From positions 1 to 34,398 of the forward strand of contig JAOPGA020001461.1 in NCBI GenBank assembly GCA_026419775.2: DNA of 34,398 nucleotides. Direction: 5' to 3'. This DNA is from Acrasis kona (taxonomy: Eukaryota > Heterolobosea > Eutetramitea > Acrasida > Acrasidae). Position 1 is the stretch's first letter. Every line of letters starts with the position of its first letter. The notes below the pieces were generated by a model. The model did not search any database. It was not told where the DNA came from and saw nothing but the letters and a program-made list of their open reading frames with translations. Both the position numbers and the translations under genes were made by a program. Positions 20,695-31,319 of the stretch are shown here, one piece after another.

Positions 20695-22861
20695 TTATTC
20701 TTTTAAAAATACAAAATCCTTATGTTCCAGTAAGCTATCGGGCGGCTTCACACTTCTCCACATTGGTGTCTCCCTATCTACATGGAACCCAACTCTAAAT
20801 AGAACACTGGTGTCAGACAAGTATTCCCTAGAATCTCCACTTGGTTGTGAAAATTGTTTTAACACACTTTGCGGCACTGCCTCCGGATCATATTCGTCGG
20901 GTTTAAAACAAACAAGCATGCGGCGTACCTGCTTTGCACTTAAGGAAGGACAAATCTCTTTTCGGGTCGCCTCATCTGCCAGAACAACTTTGTTCATCAT
21001 CATCGCATCACTAATTTGACGTAATTGTGATAACTCTTGTGTAATGTATCCTCGCTTAGTTGCCCATTCCTCTAATTCCGAAATGCTCATCTTGAGTTGA
21101 ATGGATGTTCCCATGTTACAATGTTTACTGTCGTCCTTGAAAATGGCATTCAATGTGTGTCCATTAATGTAATAATAAAGTTGGTTGAAGAATTTGGCAC
21201 AAATGATTGAAGGTGTCTTGGATTCTTGGAACGCTTGATCGTATTCTAAAAGTATTTTTGTAATATGACTAACGCTCATGCGACCCCTATTGTAATAAGT
21301 TAAAAATGGTTTTAAAAGTAACTTACATTTTTCCGAGTGTAGAGAACATGCTAGGGATCAAAACAATTACTAACCGATCGTAAGCGTTGCTAATGAGTGC
21401 TGCATAAATGACAGTACATTCTCTAGATAGGTCTGCACAGAACTTTGAAAGTGAATTTCCAAAAGCAAAAGTCTCTTGTGACGTAATGTGATCGGTGTGA
21501 GTCGGCGGAGGTGACTTTGGATCATTTCCTAGCGGATCGTCTGGTATGGTGATGTGTATTGGATCGGTGGAGTTTGGCGTTGAAACGTCAATGGTGGCTG
21601 GAAAGTCTTTTTGTATAATGTTTAAAAGTAGAACGACATTACTGAACCAGTAGCATAGCAATTTGAGGTTGGATGTGCTCTTCTGATAAAAGTTAGTACC
21701 TATCACAACAGGTCAGCAATTAACACTTACGGAGACTACGCTGTTGATTGCGGTTACTACTTTGGTGAGTATCTCTTCCTTCTCCGGCTTGAATGCATCC
21801 AAGTGCTGTAAGATACGATACAGTATGGGTGCGCTGATTGGATAATTTCCATCGTACTGTGGTTGAATGGAATGAATTAAAGTATCAATAAAATGTCTTT
21901 CCATGCTGTCCTGTTCCATCTTCAACAACTATTACAATGTTAATGTTTTTGTAATTTTCTATTATTACCTTTTCTTGTAATTGGATCATCTCCTTTTCCT
22001 TCTCTGCAAGCTCCATCTGTGGCGATTTAATCTTACCACGACTTGCTCTTTTATTTTCTGTTGGAGAGCGAACTTGCTCCTCAACCGCCTTGTCAACATT
22101 TTGTATCAGGTCCATGAAACTAGAATCTTGATCTCCTCCCATGCTCATCTGAGCACGCCTCCTATTGGGAAGTAGAACATTACGACGACCCGAAAGTCTT
22201 TTAAAACTAGTCTTGTCTTCGAACGGATCATTAGGAGATAAACTACTGTCGACAGAGACGGGTGTCTGAGGTGTGGCATCATCCTCATCACTGCTGACCT
22301 CCGTCATGGTGGTCGCTTCTGACATTTCAGACTCCAAAGTACCATTGTTACGCCTCCTCAACGTACAAGTGATGGTGTACTTTATTATTATAAGCAACAT
22401 TAACAAGAAACACACTACTAACCTTCAACTGAGCATCTTGCTTGTTCCATAATTTGACTGTTTCTACTTTGTTATACACGTTTTTGTCCTCTTCTGTTGA
22501 TGCAAAATCTGCTAGATTCACTTTTAGCTGACCAATGCGACCTTTGCTGAGGTCTTTATTCACTTCGTGAACATCAATCTCGAGATATCTACGAAAAATT
22601 AGGCGAGAATTGTAATTTGACTTACTTTCTTTTGTACCTGTCTTGTGAGTTTTTGAACAGACTCACTTTAAATGTTCCATTCTCCTCCCAAACTGCAACT
22701 TTATCTTTAACAAACGCTTTCTTTGTCTCCCCCGTCCATTTTCTACCCCTTCTCCAAATAAGATATAAAACATTTCCACTTTTCGGTAAGTCTGCCATTT
22801 GATGAAGCGTGAGTTCAAAATTGAACTTGGCAGCTTTCCGCTTGATTTTCATCAAATCCAT
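20695..22861 (-). CDS. NT-C2 and DIL domain protein
   Basis: Six exons (22861-22626, 22588-22423, 22379-21969, 21928-21731, 21682-21327, 21286-20695) with introns of 37, 43, 40, 48 and 40 nt give 652 residues in one frame. Residues about 10-145 fit the NT-C2 domain of EEIG1/EHBP1 proteins (FELTLHQMADLP, YLIWRRGRKWTGET, IGQLKVNLADFAS, LWNKQDAQL). A Ser/acidic linker and short coiled coil (ELAEKEKEMIQLQEK) follow. The second half fits the DILUTE domain of myosin V tails and afadin (LCYWFSNVVLLLNII, FFNQLYYYINGHTLNAIF, SISELEEWATKRG, ICPSLSAKQVRRML). There is no motor. A membrane-to-cytoskeleton or cargo adaptor is inferred. The fourth intron contains a full TACTAAC branch site. Confidence 0.85.
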
Positions 22862-23551
22862 GCTTTATTCTTACTTCTACCGTGAGTAGGTGAGGTTTGA
22901 TGGTTTGCTTTACAACAATTCGGTTGGTTTGGTATCAGAATGCTTCATTTCCGAACTACTGGACGGTTACAAGTGACTGACATGACCAAATATAAAAAGC
23001 ACAGAGATGGATAAGGAATTTGATTTCGATGTCGTGATAGCGTATCAGCCTCAATGAACCAAGCGTAGCTGAGGATTGAGGAATTACTGAAACCAGAAAA
23101 ACGTAGCGTTTTATTAATTATCGTTAGCAGATGATTAGAAGCAATACTTTTAAGTAACGGCTGCATTTGAATTGGTTGCGCGACTAGGACGTACCAATTA
23201 TTCATAGTTTGTGTACCCAAAGGTTTTTACCTCAACTAAATCGATAAGATTCCACATAAGAATAAAGAAGGACGTGGGTAAGAAAAAACTTACAAATACA
23301 CTTATTGAACGTAATCATGGACGAAAGTATTAGTTGTCCTCTGAAAATATTGTTGCGATTATCAATCCAATAATTACTACCAATCACGCTTTGATTGAAA
23401 CAAAGCAGTCACATAACTGCCTTTGTAAAGAACAATACTTTTGGTGAAATGTTGACTATGCACATATTTGAACAACGTCATCTAAAAATAATACGTCAAA
23501 TCGTTAAATTGACATAAACCGGATTTCCGTTCATTATCACGTTGAAAAACA
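22862..23551. other. Divergent intergenic region
   Basis: About 690 bp between two divergent genes, the NT-C2/DIL gene and the jelly-roll gene. Small frames are present but none resembles a family or begins in a convincing place. Promoters of both genes should lie here. Confidence 0.5.
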
Positions 23552-24466
23552 ATGAACATCACATTGGCAGCACTAGTCGCTTTATTGTTGTTGGGATCAG
23601 CATACTCCCAAATGGGAGCCGGAGAACAAGTTAGAGTAATTAACAGAGGTCCTAACGCCAGATATTGTCGTTCGTTCAAGACTAGTTTCGAAACAATGGA
23701 TGACTTCAAGAACTTTGAAGTAACACCCGATAAAACAATAGGAACCACCCATGGACTAAGCAAAGACAAAGCAAGAACAGGATCACAATCACACAAGGCT
23801 GAAATCACATCAATTGAGGATTCTCCACACAGAGGATTCCCAGCTGTCCAATTGTTTAAGACTGATGAGGGATCCATGGAAGGACCAGTGTACATTACTT
23901 TCTTCGTCTACCTTTCAAATTTGAACTTTGGCTCCGGAAAATGGTTAACTATCGCCGAGGTTGGCGCGGATGATAATGCTGCTCCCGGAAAGAGATACAT
24001 CTCTGTTTCATTGGACACCAACTTCAAACTTGGTTACTCTAACGTACCAACTCAAAACGTGACCTACGTAAAGAAGTACGACACAACCACTACCTTCCCA
24101 CAAAACAAATGGGTTAATGTCACACTATACGTCGACTTTGACAATGTGTTGGGTATCACCGCTCTTTGGCAAGATAATGTATTAATAGCAACCGCCAACG
24201 TCAACGGTGGAGCAGGAAGAGTAGCTCAGTTCCATGGTGGCATGTTCGCCGATAACTTGATTCCAAGTGGTGTAGTCTACAACGACGACTTGACTATTTG
24301 GCAGACTATTAAAGCAGACGGATCTTGCCCACAATCAGGAACACCAACAGCATTCGACTTGACTACTATTGAAGCCACTAATCCAAACTCATCAGGGGCA
24401 AGCAAAATCGGCATGTCCATTGCTTTTGCATTGGCCGCTGCGTCTGTAATTGCTTATCTCGTATAA
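23552..24466 (+). CDS. Secreted jelly-roll (polysaccharide-lyase-like) protein with GPI-type tail
   Basis: An intronless 304-residue protein. Residues 1-19 form a signal peptide (MNITLAALVALLLLGSAYS). The body (about 40-255) has the sequence rhythm of a concanavalin-like jelly roll: SFETMDDFKNFEV at the start, a central HRGFPAVQLF, GKWLTIAEVG, and late strands WVNVTLYVDF and DDLTIWQTI. Similar folds are found in polysaccharide lyases and sugar-binding proteins. Catalytic residues cannot be named, so binding and cleavage are both open. A Ser/Thr-rich segment and a hydrophobic end without a basic tail (IGMSIAFALAAASVIAYLV) indicate a GPI anchor. It is probably a wall-, mucus- or prey-facing surface protein. 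Confidence 0.75.
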   Translation: MNITLAALVALLLLGSAYSQMGAGEQVRVINRGPNARYCRSFKTSFETMDDFKNFEVTPDKTIGTTHGLSKDKARTGSQSHKAEITSIEDSPHRGFPAVQLFKTDEGSMEGPVYITFFVYLSNLNFGSGKWLTIAEVGADDNAAPGKRYISVSLDTNFKLGYSNVPTQNVTYVKKYDTTTTFPQNKWVNVTLYVDFDNVLGITALWQDNVLIATANVNGGAGRVAQFHGGMFADNLIPSGVVYNDDLTIWQTIKADGSCPQSGTPTAFDLTTIEATNPNSSGASKIGMSIAFALAAASVIAYLV

Positions 24467-24589
24467 TAAACTAAGTCTTTTTTGATAATATTGTATTGTT
24501 CATTACAAAAATAAATGAGCAACCAATGAACGGAAAACAGCTGTCCTGTACGATTAATAAATGAGTGATTTTCCTTTTAGACGTGAGCA

Positions 24590-26580
24590 TGATCTATCAA
24601 AACAAGTATATCTTCCTAAAAACAAAAAGGACCAAGAAAAAGACATTCAAGCTAATACTTTCAGGAAATGATACAAATCAGACATCCAAACACCTTTCAA
24701 AATGTTAAATTTGGTCCACACTCTGCTCCTCTACAACCACCACAACAAGTACCAATACAATCACGATGCTTAGACACAAGAACAGATCAACATCTCAAGT
24801 GTACATTGGTTCGGAAAAGAATGTTCGTGAAAAAGTATCGAAAAAAGTAGCGTTAGCATTGCAAAAAGAAAACCCGTTCAATAGACAGAGTTGCATCAAA
24901 ACAACCAACCGAAAAAGTTGTTACTGACGAGAACGAATCCGATGAAGATGAAGTCGACGTTAGAAATGTTGCATCAGAACAGATGAAGGTTGAGGAAAAT
25001 GCACACATATTTCGTCAAGTGGGAAGAAAATCATTTTTAATAATTAAAGCGATTTCAGGATAAAGGTGACATCTAAAAATACCTCCTTTTACTGAAATCA
25101 TAAAATTAGAACAAAAAGGTTTCATCCAGTCGTGACCAGTCGAAGAAGAGTACCAGAAAATATGTATCCACATGGAGGCCAGTAGGAAAAAAGAAAATCA
25201 CTAAAAAGCAGCAGAATCTTCCCTAATGCCAAACAGCAATAAAGTTCGGTATCACATCAACAACAAAGATGTATGCGCGGCAGCATGGGCTGCTATTTAT
25301 GGCTTTGGAAAAAAGAAGATGGCAAATGCACGAACAAATGTAAAAAATGGAATTGTAGACCCCGAACATGCGTCTTGCAACACAACTAAAAGAAGCAACA
25401 AAACGTGACACTGCTTCTGCATGGTTCTCAAAATTTGTAGATGACAATGGAGATAAGACGCCTGACAATCATGATCCATATGTGCTCATATATGCTTCTT
25501 AAAGATGTTCATGATGTCTACAAGAGTGAGGGTGAACATGCTGGATTAGATAATATTTACAACTACACCGCCTTCACTAAACTTGCCAAAACAGAGTTCA
25601 GTCACGTCAAGTTTCAAAAATATATCAAACTACGTCACTGTGATGAGAAAGATTGGTATCAGGAAATTATTGTTTCTAAAGGCAAGGCATTTATTAACCA
25701 GTCTGCCAAAGTTTATCCGTTAGCTATCTCAACTCTTCAACCTCGCCAAATAGCTGTAAATAGAGCGCCAGTACCAAGACGTCACCCAGTGATAGGTATT
25801 ATCCGAGAAAAAGAATCATTAGGAGTAAATGGTGTAGTAGAGAATGATATTTGTGTTGCTCTATCAGACAAGGAGCCGTATGTTCAGATGGATTGAATTT
25901 TAGACTGCAAGCGAGGAGGTCAACGTGTTGAAGTGCTTCTTGCTGATGTTAGCATCAAGAATGGTGATTTTGTACTTAAGTGGCCAAAACCAAGATCACA
26001 GAGACGTAGCACTCTTGACACTCGTGTATTAATAGCTAAAAATATTATGCTTAAGCAGCGAAAAGTCTCTAATAAAGTCATCGTCTGACGCTCTTAAAAA
26101 ATAAATTGAGCAGAAGATACAGTTGCAGCTAATAAACAGCGATGGCCACAATCAGGAGTCAGATAGTGATGACGATTTTAAAATGAGTTGAGCAAAATCC
26201 ATTGTTGAACCGTAACGCTAACGTCAACATAACGTACTTTATGGGTTGAGATAGGAATTGGCAGGCTATTTCACATTGGGTAGCCTTCTATATAGTATTA
26301 AATCAAAGAGCAAAAGAAAAGCATTCTAATAAATGCACGTTGTCATGGAGATGTAAGTGTGTCCGCCCAGAAGGTTGCGAAGTATACGGGATTAATGCAA
26401 AGGCTCATGATAACAACATTCAAATTAAGCATGTACTATGGAATGATCACTCTAACGAGGGAATTTCTACAATTCAGTGCAGTCGATAACATTGACCGTT
26501 GGGGTTTAAGGGGAAATCATCGTTTTGTATTACTTGCAATGTTGGCAAATTCTGGATAGGTCATGCGAACTTTTTAAGGT
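24590..26580 (+). pseudogene. Decayed transposase-like gene
   Basis: Coding-like pieces in shifting frames with stops between them. The best part starts near 25226 with NNKDVCAAAWAAIYGFGKKK, continues after a frame change at about 25385 (ASAWFSKFVDD...), changes frame again near 25495 (DVHDVYKSEGEHAGL, YTAFTKLAKTEF) and runs to 25896. An in-frame TGA there is followed by more open sequence to 26088. The order (a VC..AF..IYG helix, a spacer with a Tyr-Lys region, then a YTAFTKL helix) is that of the N-terminal part of a widespread family of DDE-type transposases in protists and invertebrates. Upstream (24660-25060) and downstream (26340-26580) pieces may belong to the same element. No terminal repeats were found. 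No function is expected. Confidence 0.55.
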
Positions 26581-26730
26581 GGCACTTGGAATAAATTAAC
26601 GCTAATATTTTTTATTTTGTAACAATATTTACACACCCTTCCAATTCCGAAATTAATATTATAAATACGCCCAAGAAAACAACGTTCTTCTTTCTAAAGA
26701 AAGAGACTAGTCTAGTTAACCTAACTTAAT

Positions 26731-26760
26731 AACCTTAACCCGATTTTTTAGGTTAAGGTT
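26731..26760. repeat. Perfect 10-bp hairpin
   Basis: AACCTTAACC at 26731-26740 and its exact complement GGTTAAGGTT at 26751-26760 enclose a 10-nt T-rich loop. TTAA occurs in both arms followed or preceded by CC/GG, which recalls the ends of the TTAA element at 30548-31720. It lies about 160 bp upstream of the NTPase-nuclease gene. Confidence 0.7.
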
Positions 26761-26917
26761 TAAACTTATATATATAAATTAATTTTGATTAGATTCGGAT
26801 ATACATAATCAAGATCAAAAAACAAGAACAAGTCGGTTACTTTCCCACCCACCACCCTAAGTAGTGTATTTTACAAAATAATTTGTCCCAAAAGAAAGCT
26901 GACCACTCTGCGAAATC

Positions 26918-28766
26918 ATGAACAAAGAAGACGAAAGTAATTCATTTGGTATACTGTTCACTCTCATCTTTAAGGACGATCACTAAAGCGCAGGCACGAA
27001 GATGCAAAAAATGAGGGAGGTGATGATACAGTAGAAATCGTTGCAAAGTCTAGGAGACGTACAAGAAGATTCTCTGCAAATGGTGATTTGATCCCGGCAT
27101 ATCACTACTATGTTGATCCCTCTCCATGGAATGAATTGTACCTGAGAGAAAGAATCGAGCGTATGGCGTTCATCACCCTCGTTGCACCAAGTCAAAGCGG
27201 AAAGGTAATTCAACACATTGTTTTGGTTTCAAATTTTCTAGTCTACAAGGGCGAAAGCGTTAATAGAAAGTTTAAAGTTGGATTTTAAAGCGATCATGGT
27301 CTCAGCTGTGCAAGGGGAAGCTGGTTTAGTAAGTACACTTAAGGTACTATTTGATTGTGCAGAATTTGAGGTTAAAGATGAAAAAGAATATAACATGGAC
27401 ACTTTTTGCGAGTTATTCGGTAACGGTAGCACACACTTCCGTGAATCAAAAGTCGTTTTAATCATTGACGAATTTGATGCCATGTGCACTTGGCGGAATG
27501 AGGATAGGAGTTTGTTTTTAAATGCTTTAAGATCAATAAAGAATAGCAGAGTATCTGGCCTCAAAGTTAATACTGATTACGTGCTACAATCAGTCGTCGC
27601 AATTACAAATTACGTCGGTGATTACATTCTCACCAAGATCGGTTCGCCATTCAATGTTGATGAGAAGATAACCGCGCCATACTTTTCGTTCGACGAGACG
27701 AAAGATTTATTCAGACAGTATGAGCAAGAGACGGGAAGGAGAGTAGACGATGAGATCGTCGAACACATTTATACTCAGAGCGGTGGAGCGCAAGGTATGA
27801 CACAGACGCTCGGCAAGTACGTGGATGAATTATATCAAGAAAACGATGAATTGAATCTTGATTTATGGAAACAACATTATGAATCAATTGTGATCTCCGT
27901 TATATCGCGAAGCGCGAATTTTCAGAAAATGAAACAAGGTTTGAAAAATCAAGATGTATTAGAGGGTGTAATCTCCATCATGTGTGAAAAAGTAATTTCA
28001 CCTGATATTAACAAACAAAATCGAATCATCATCGAATTACAGAGGTATAACATATGCATTCTGAGGCGACATCAAGTGGAATTTGCAAACCCTATAGTCC
28101 AAAAATACATTGAGAGATCATTTGATGTTAGCAGAGAATCTTGGAGTATTAATGGGCTTTTTTCTGGCGATCATATCGATTTTCGTGTCCTCCTTTGTGA
28201 AGCGATCAAGTGCATGAATAGAATATCCATTATTAAAGGTACAGCATTAGCAAAAAGAAAAAACACGAGTGTGGAGGATGTTTATGTTGAAGCATTTGAT
28301 CATGCGTTAAAAAGGGCTCTGTTCCCCATGCATGTAAGGTAGGTCGCCGTGTATTTCAAAAAACTCATTGGACGTTAGGATTGATCCGCAGGTTGCTTGT
28401 AATGGTCAAAGATTAGATAGAATGTACTATATAAGTGATGACAAATTAGCTGTGGAGCACGGAGCAGATCTGTTAGTTAATGGAGATAGAGTTAATACCA
28501 GTAGTTTAGACCACCATGTTCTGGATCAAGCGGAGAATTACTACGGACTTCTACAACCCACCCAGTCCTGGGTTGTTGTATGGGTTGGGGGAGCAAAACA
28601 TCGAAAGAAGTTTGAAGACGAATACAACAACATCAATTCCAAAATTGCATATTTAGAACATGATGTAGAATTTTCAAAGGTAGACGTTTTCTTTGCGGGT
28701 GGTGATACTCGCCGAATTTCAGTTATACCCCCAGATTTTCTAAACAGCAAAACTTCAATGCAATGA
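26918..28766 (+). CDS. P-loop NTPase joined to a PD-(D/E)XK-like nuclease domain
   Basis: Four exons (26918-26936, 26975-27204, 27242-28338, 28379-28766) with introns of 38, 37 and 40 nt give 577 residues in one frame. A basic N-terminus (RRSLKRRHE, SRRRTRRF) could direct it to the nucleus. The ATPase has Walker A APSQSGKST, completed only by splicing (Lys83), and Walker B VVLIIDEFD (Asp159-Glu160). A later arginine-bearing NALRSIKNSR segment and SPFNV fit AAA_35-like ATPases. The C-terminal part (about 458-550) has RLDRMYY, then LAVEHGADL and a WVVVWVG strand, as in restriction-endonuclease folds. This pairing is typical of the NTPase-nuclease proteins related to Crinkler and RHS families, which are thought to come from mobile elements. 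Whether the nuclease is active is uncertain because the usual Lys is not evident. Confidence 0.7.
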
Positions 28767-29299
28767 TGCGAAGAATGAAAGGCAAGAATTAGGATGTGGA
28801 GGCAGTCATGAAGGAGCAATGAAGTATCTCGGCCAGATTCAAATAAATTTTAAATTCTGCTGCACTAAATCTCTAGTACTATAATCATGATAGACATAAT
28901 GATGAATTGTAATTCACAACAAAAGTACTCAATATGTTAATGTAGTGGGTGGTGGAGCGAATGTTACCGTCAAGATTCCCTCACCTCTTCATATGTGTAT
29001 CCACACTTCCATGCATAAGGATTTGTGGTATACGGATGATACAGCAGGCAGTATAGATTTCATTGTGTGATGATGAGTTGACTATTGGGACAAATGCAAT
29101 TCTGGTATCATCCTCATCGTCCACCTTATTACAAATGTATTGTGATATTAGGAGTACGATAACATGATTCAACAATAACAAAGAACTGTCGCGTGATTCT
29201 CAAGTCACAACATGATTTTAAAATACACGTAATAATTTTCGAGCGACAATTTAATGCTCAACTGACATAATGAATGTTGGATGCACTTTCCTTTTTCTT
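28767..29299. other. Intergenic stretch between convergent accessory genes
   Basis: About 530 bp, AT-rich. I see no coding frame with family resemblance, no RNA gene and no clear repeat. It separates the 3' ends of the NTPase-nuclease gene and the retropepsin-like gene. Confidence 0.5.
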
Positions 29300-30511
29300 T
29301 CATTTTTTTTTTAATTCTATAATCTTCTTCTCTATTTTCTCCCTTCTGGTCGAGTTTTGATTATTTTTAAGGTACGACTCCAACAGTGAGACCACATCCA
29401 GTAAAGGTGCCACCTTTAACAATGCGGAACTTGCGTTCCAGATAATTCCTCCACACTCATCCTCGCTTTTGCACACAAATTTAGCATAAACTTCACAAAA
29501 CTCTACGAGCTCACTCACAGTCTCTCTCACCTCACGAGAAATATCTGAAGTACATCTGCAGAAACATGCTAACATGTTAACACATTTAATAACAGTCGCT
29601 CTGTAATATTTTCCGGCCTCAGTCTCAATGAATTTTGCGCGCCTCTGCTCAAAAGTAGCCCTGATGGGTAGAATGGTTGCTTTGTCCGGCTGCAGTTCAA
29701 CATTGATTGAGTTGTCTTCGGATTTGATCTTGGTTGGTCCGTTATGACTGTAAACGTTGAGGTACGGAACAAAGTCAGCCACATAGAATGTACCTGTAGA
29801 GGTTAGAGTAAAATCAATCAAACAGCACCTACCGATTAGGATCTTTTCGGACGGGACTTCGTGCTTCATACCAAGTAGGACGGTTTCAGCATTCAGTTGC
29901 ACACCATCGACAGAAACCAATGTAGCGTGTACAGCATACCCAGACGCGGTGAATGTGCTAATCATGCCAGAGTAGGACTGTGAGCACTTGGGCACGTAAG
30001 TGTTTCGAGGCTTGAAGAAATTTTCGATCATATGGTCATAGTCCATCAAAATACCTCCTCCATAACCAGTATCCCAGATAATTCTTCTAGAGTATTTTTG
30101 AATGTCATCCATCTTGTACTTATTAAGGCTAGCCGTATCGTCTTTAAACACATGGTCTAGAAATGCTGCGAAATGTTCAGCTGGTCTTTTCTTAAATGTA
30201 AGATTTTGTAAATTAATGTTTACCTCAATAATATCCTTCTTTGTGTCAAACGTTACGACTACGTCTCCTACCTTCACAGTGATTGAGGACACAAGGACAC
30301 CACCATCAGAAGATGATCCAAGAGAAGTTGGGACTGCTAGAACACAGGCTAAAGGCTTTTGTTGTCTTTTTGATGGATTAAATCTTGTACTCTTAGGATT
30401 AAAGGAATATGCTGTCGGCGTTTCATTATTCAAAACTACATCCTGAGCAACAACTTCTTCTCTTGATGAATGTTTTGGTGAAATTTGTCTTAAGTCTGTG
30501 TGCTTGTCCAT
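29300..30511 (-). CDS. Retropepsin-like aspartic protease domain protein
   Basis: An intronless 403-residue protein. Residues 144-154 read IIWDTGYGGGI, a DTG aspartic-protease loop with Asp147. About 75 residues later ILIGRCCLIDF fits the hydrophobic-hydrophobic-Gly-Arg element that ends retropepsin domains. One such half is about 100 residues and would act as a dimer. This arrangement is found in retroelement proteases and in domesticated forms such as DDI1. The N-terminal 80 residues are polar; the C-terminal 110 are helical with a Lys-rich end. No reverse transcriptase, integrase or zinc knuckle is next to it, so a stand-alone or domesticated gene is inferred. The TTAA element begins 36 bp upstream of its ATG and must affect its promoter. 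Confidence 0.5.
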   Translation of the reverse strand: MDKHTDLRQISPKHSSREEVVAQDVVLNNETPTAYSFNPKSTRFNPSKRQQKPLACVLAVPTSLGSSSDGGVLVSSITVKVGDVVVTFDTKKDIIEVNINLQNLTFKKRPAEHFAAFLDHVFKDDTASLNKYKMDDIQKYSRRIIWDTGYGGGILMDYDHMIENFFKPRNTYVPKCSQSYSGMISTFTASGYAVHATLVSVDGVQLNAETVLLGMKHEVPSEKILIGRCCLIDFTLTSTGTFYVADFVPYLNVYSHNGPTKIKSEDNSINVELQPDKATILPIRATFEQRRAKFIETEAGKYYRATVIKCVNMLACFCRCTSDISREVRETVSELVEFCEVYAKFVCKSEDECGGIIWNASSALLKVAPLLDVVSLLESYLKNNQNSTRREKIEKKIIELKKK

Positions 30512-30547
30512 TGTTTGTTTGGGGATGCGCAGGACCTCATTTATTTA

Positions 30548-30837
30548 TTAACCTTGTAAAAGGAAGTCAACTCTACCTAAGGAGGAGTAGGTCTATACAC
30601 ACATAAGAAGTTGCTCACCAGGCAGGCGCAGTCCCAACGGGACCGCTTAACGTAACGTAGAAATATTCATTAGGGATATAAGAAGTATATTATAATAGTA
30701 AGTAAACACTTCGACGTCACGGAAACGGCTACTTTCATCTACACGCTCATGGTCAACACAGCCAAACGTCGCAATAATAATATGTGTCTCCACGTTAGAG
30801 CTAGCTCACCTCAACGTCGTAGTAACTTTATGATGCA
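30548..30837 (+). repeat. Left terminal inverted repeat
   Basis: Matches the complement of the right arm from TTAACCTTG through CGTAGTAACTTTATGATGCA with scattered differences. Relative to the right arm it lacks one internal block of about 110 bp. Confidence 0.8.
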
Positions 30838-31187
30838 ACAATAAATCATGTACTCATGAGAAATTTTTATACATCAACTTTAAAAGTTCAACCGAAAAGT
30901 AGGATCCATTCACGGAAAGCACGCAAAAGTAACTTCACAGTTGGCTCCACCTACGGAAAGCCCGAAGGCAATTGAAGCTGAGCATACAGTCAACATTTAA
31001 TTTACAAACGCAAAATTTAACTTTAAAGTTAAATAAAGCAAGGAATGTAGGGGAAGTTAGTCGAACTTTCTGAGAAATGTGTGGTAGGTACTTGATTCCC
31101 CTCCATTTCTTAATGTCTTTAACTTTTAAAGTTAATGTGTGCTTATTAGCAATAAAGCTTCGGCTTTGAACTCGGCTGCAATTGCCT

Positions 31188-31318
31188 TCGTGCTTTTCCG
31201 TTAATGGAGCCTATTTTTATGTTACGTATTTCGTGCTTTTACCGTATGTGGAGCCTATTTTTCTGTTACATACTTCGTGCTTTTACCGTATGTGGAGTAT
31301 ACTTTTCATGAGTAAATG
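31188..31318. repeat. 43-44-bp tandem repeat inside the element, three copies
   Basis: Units beginning TCGTGCTTTT start at 31188, 31231 and 31275, each followed by CCGT, a TGGAG box and, in the first two, CCTATTTTT and GTTAC. Related sequence in inverted orientation lies in the left half near 30900-30960. Confidence 0.75.
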
Positions 31319-31319
31319 A

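Noticed and set aside
22945-23220. Minus-strand frame of 91 residues
   Set aside because: No family resemblance, and it occupies the divergent promoter region of two real genes.
26701-26770. Telomere-like repeat (TTAACC units)
   Set aside because: Only a few imperfect units in a hairpin arrangement, not a tandem array.
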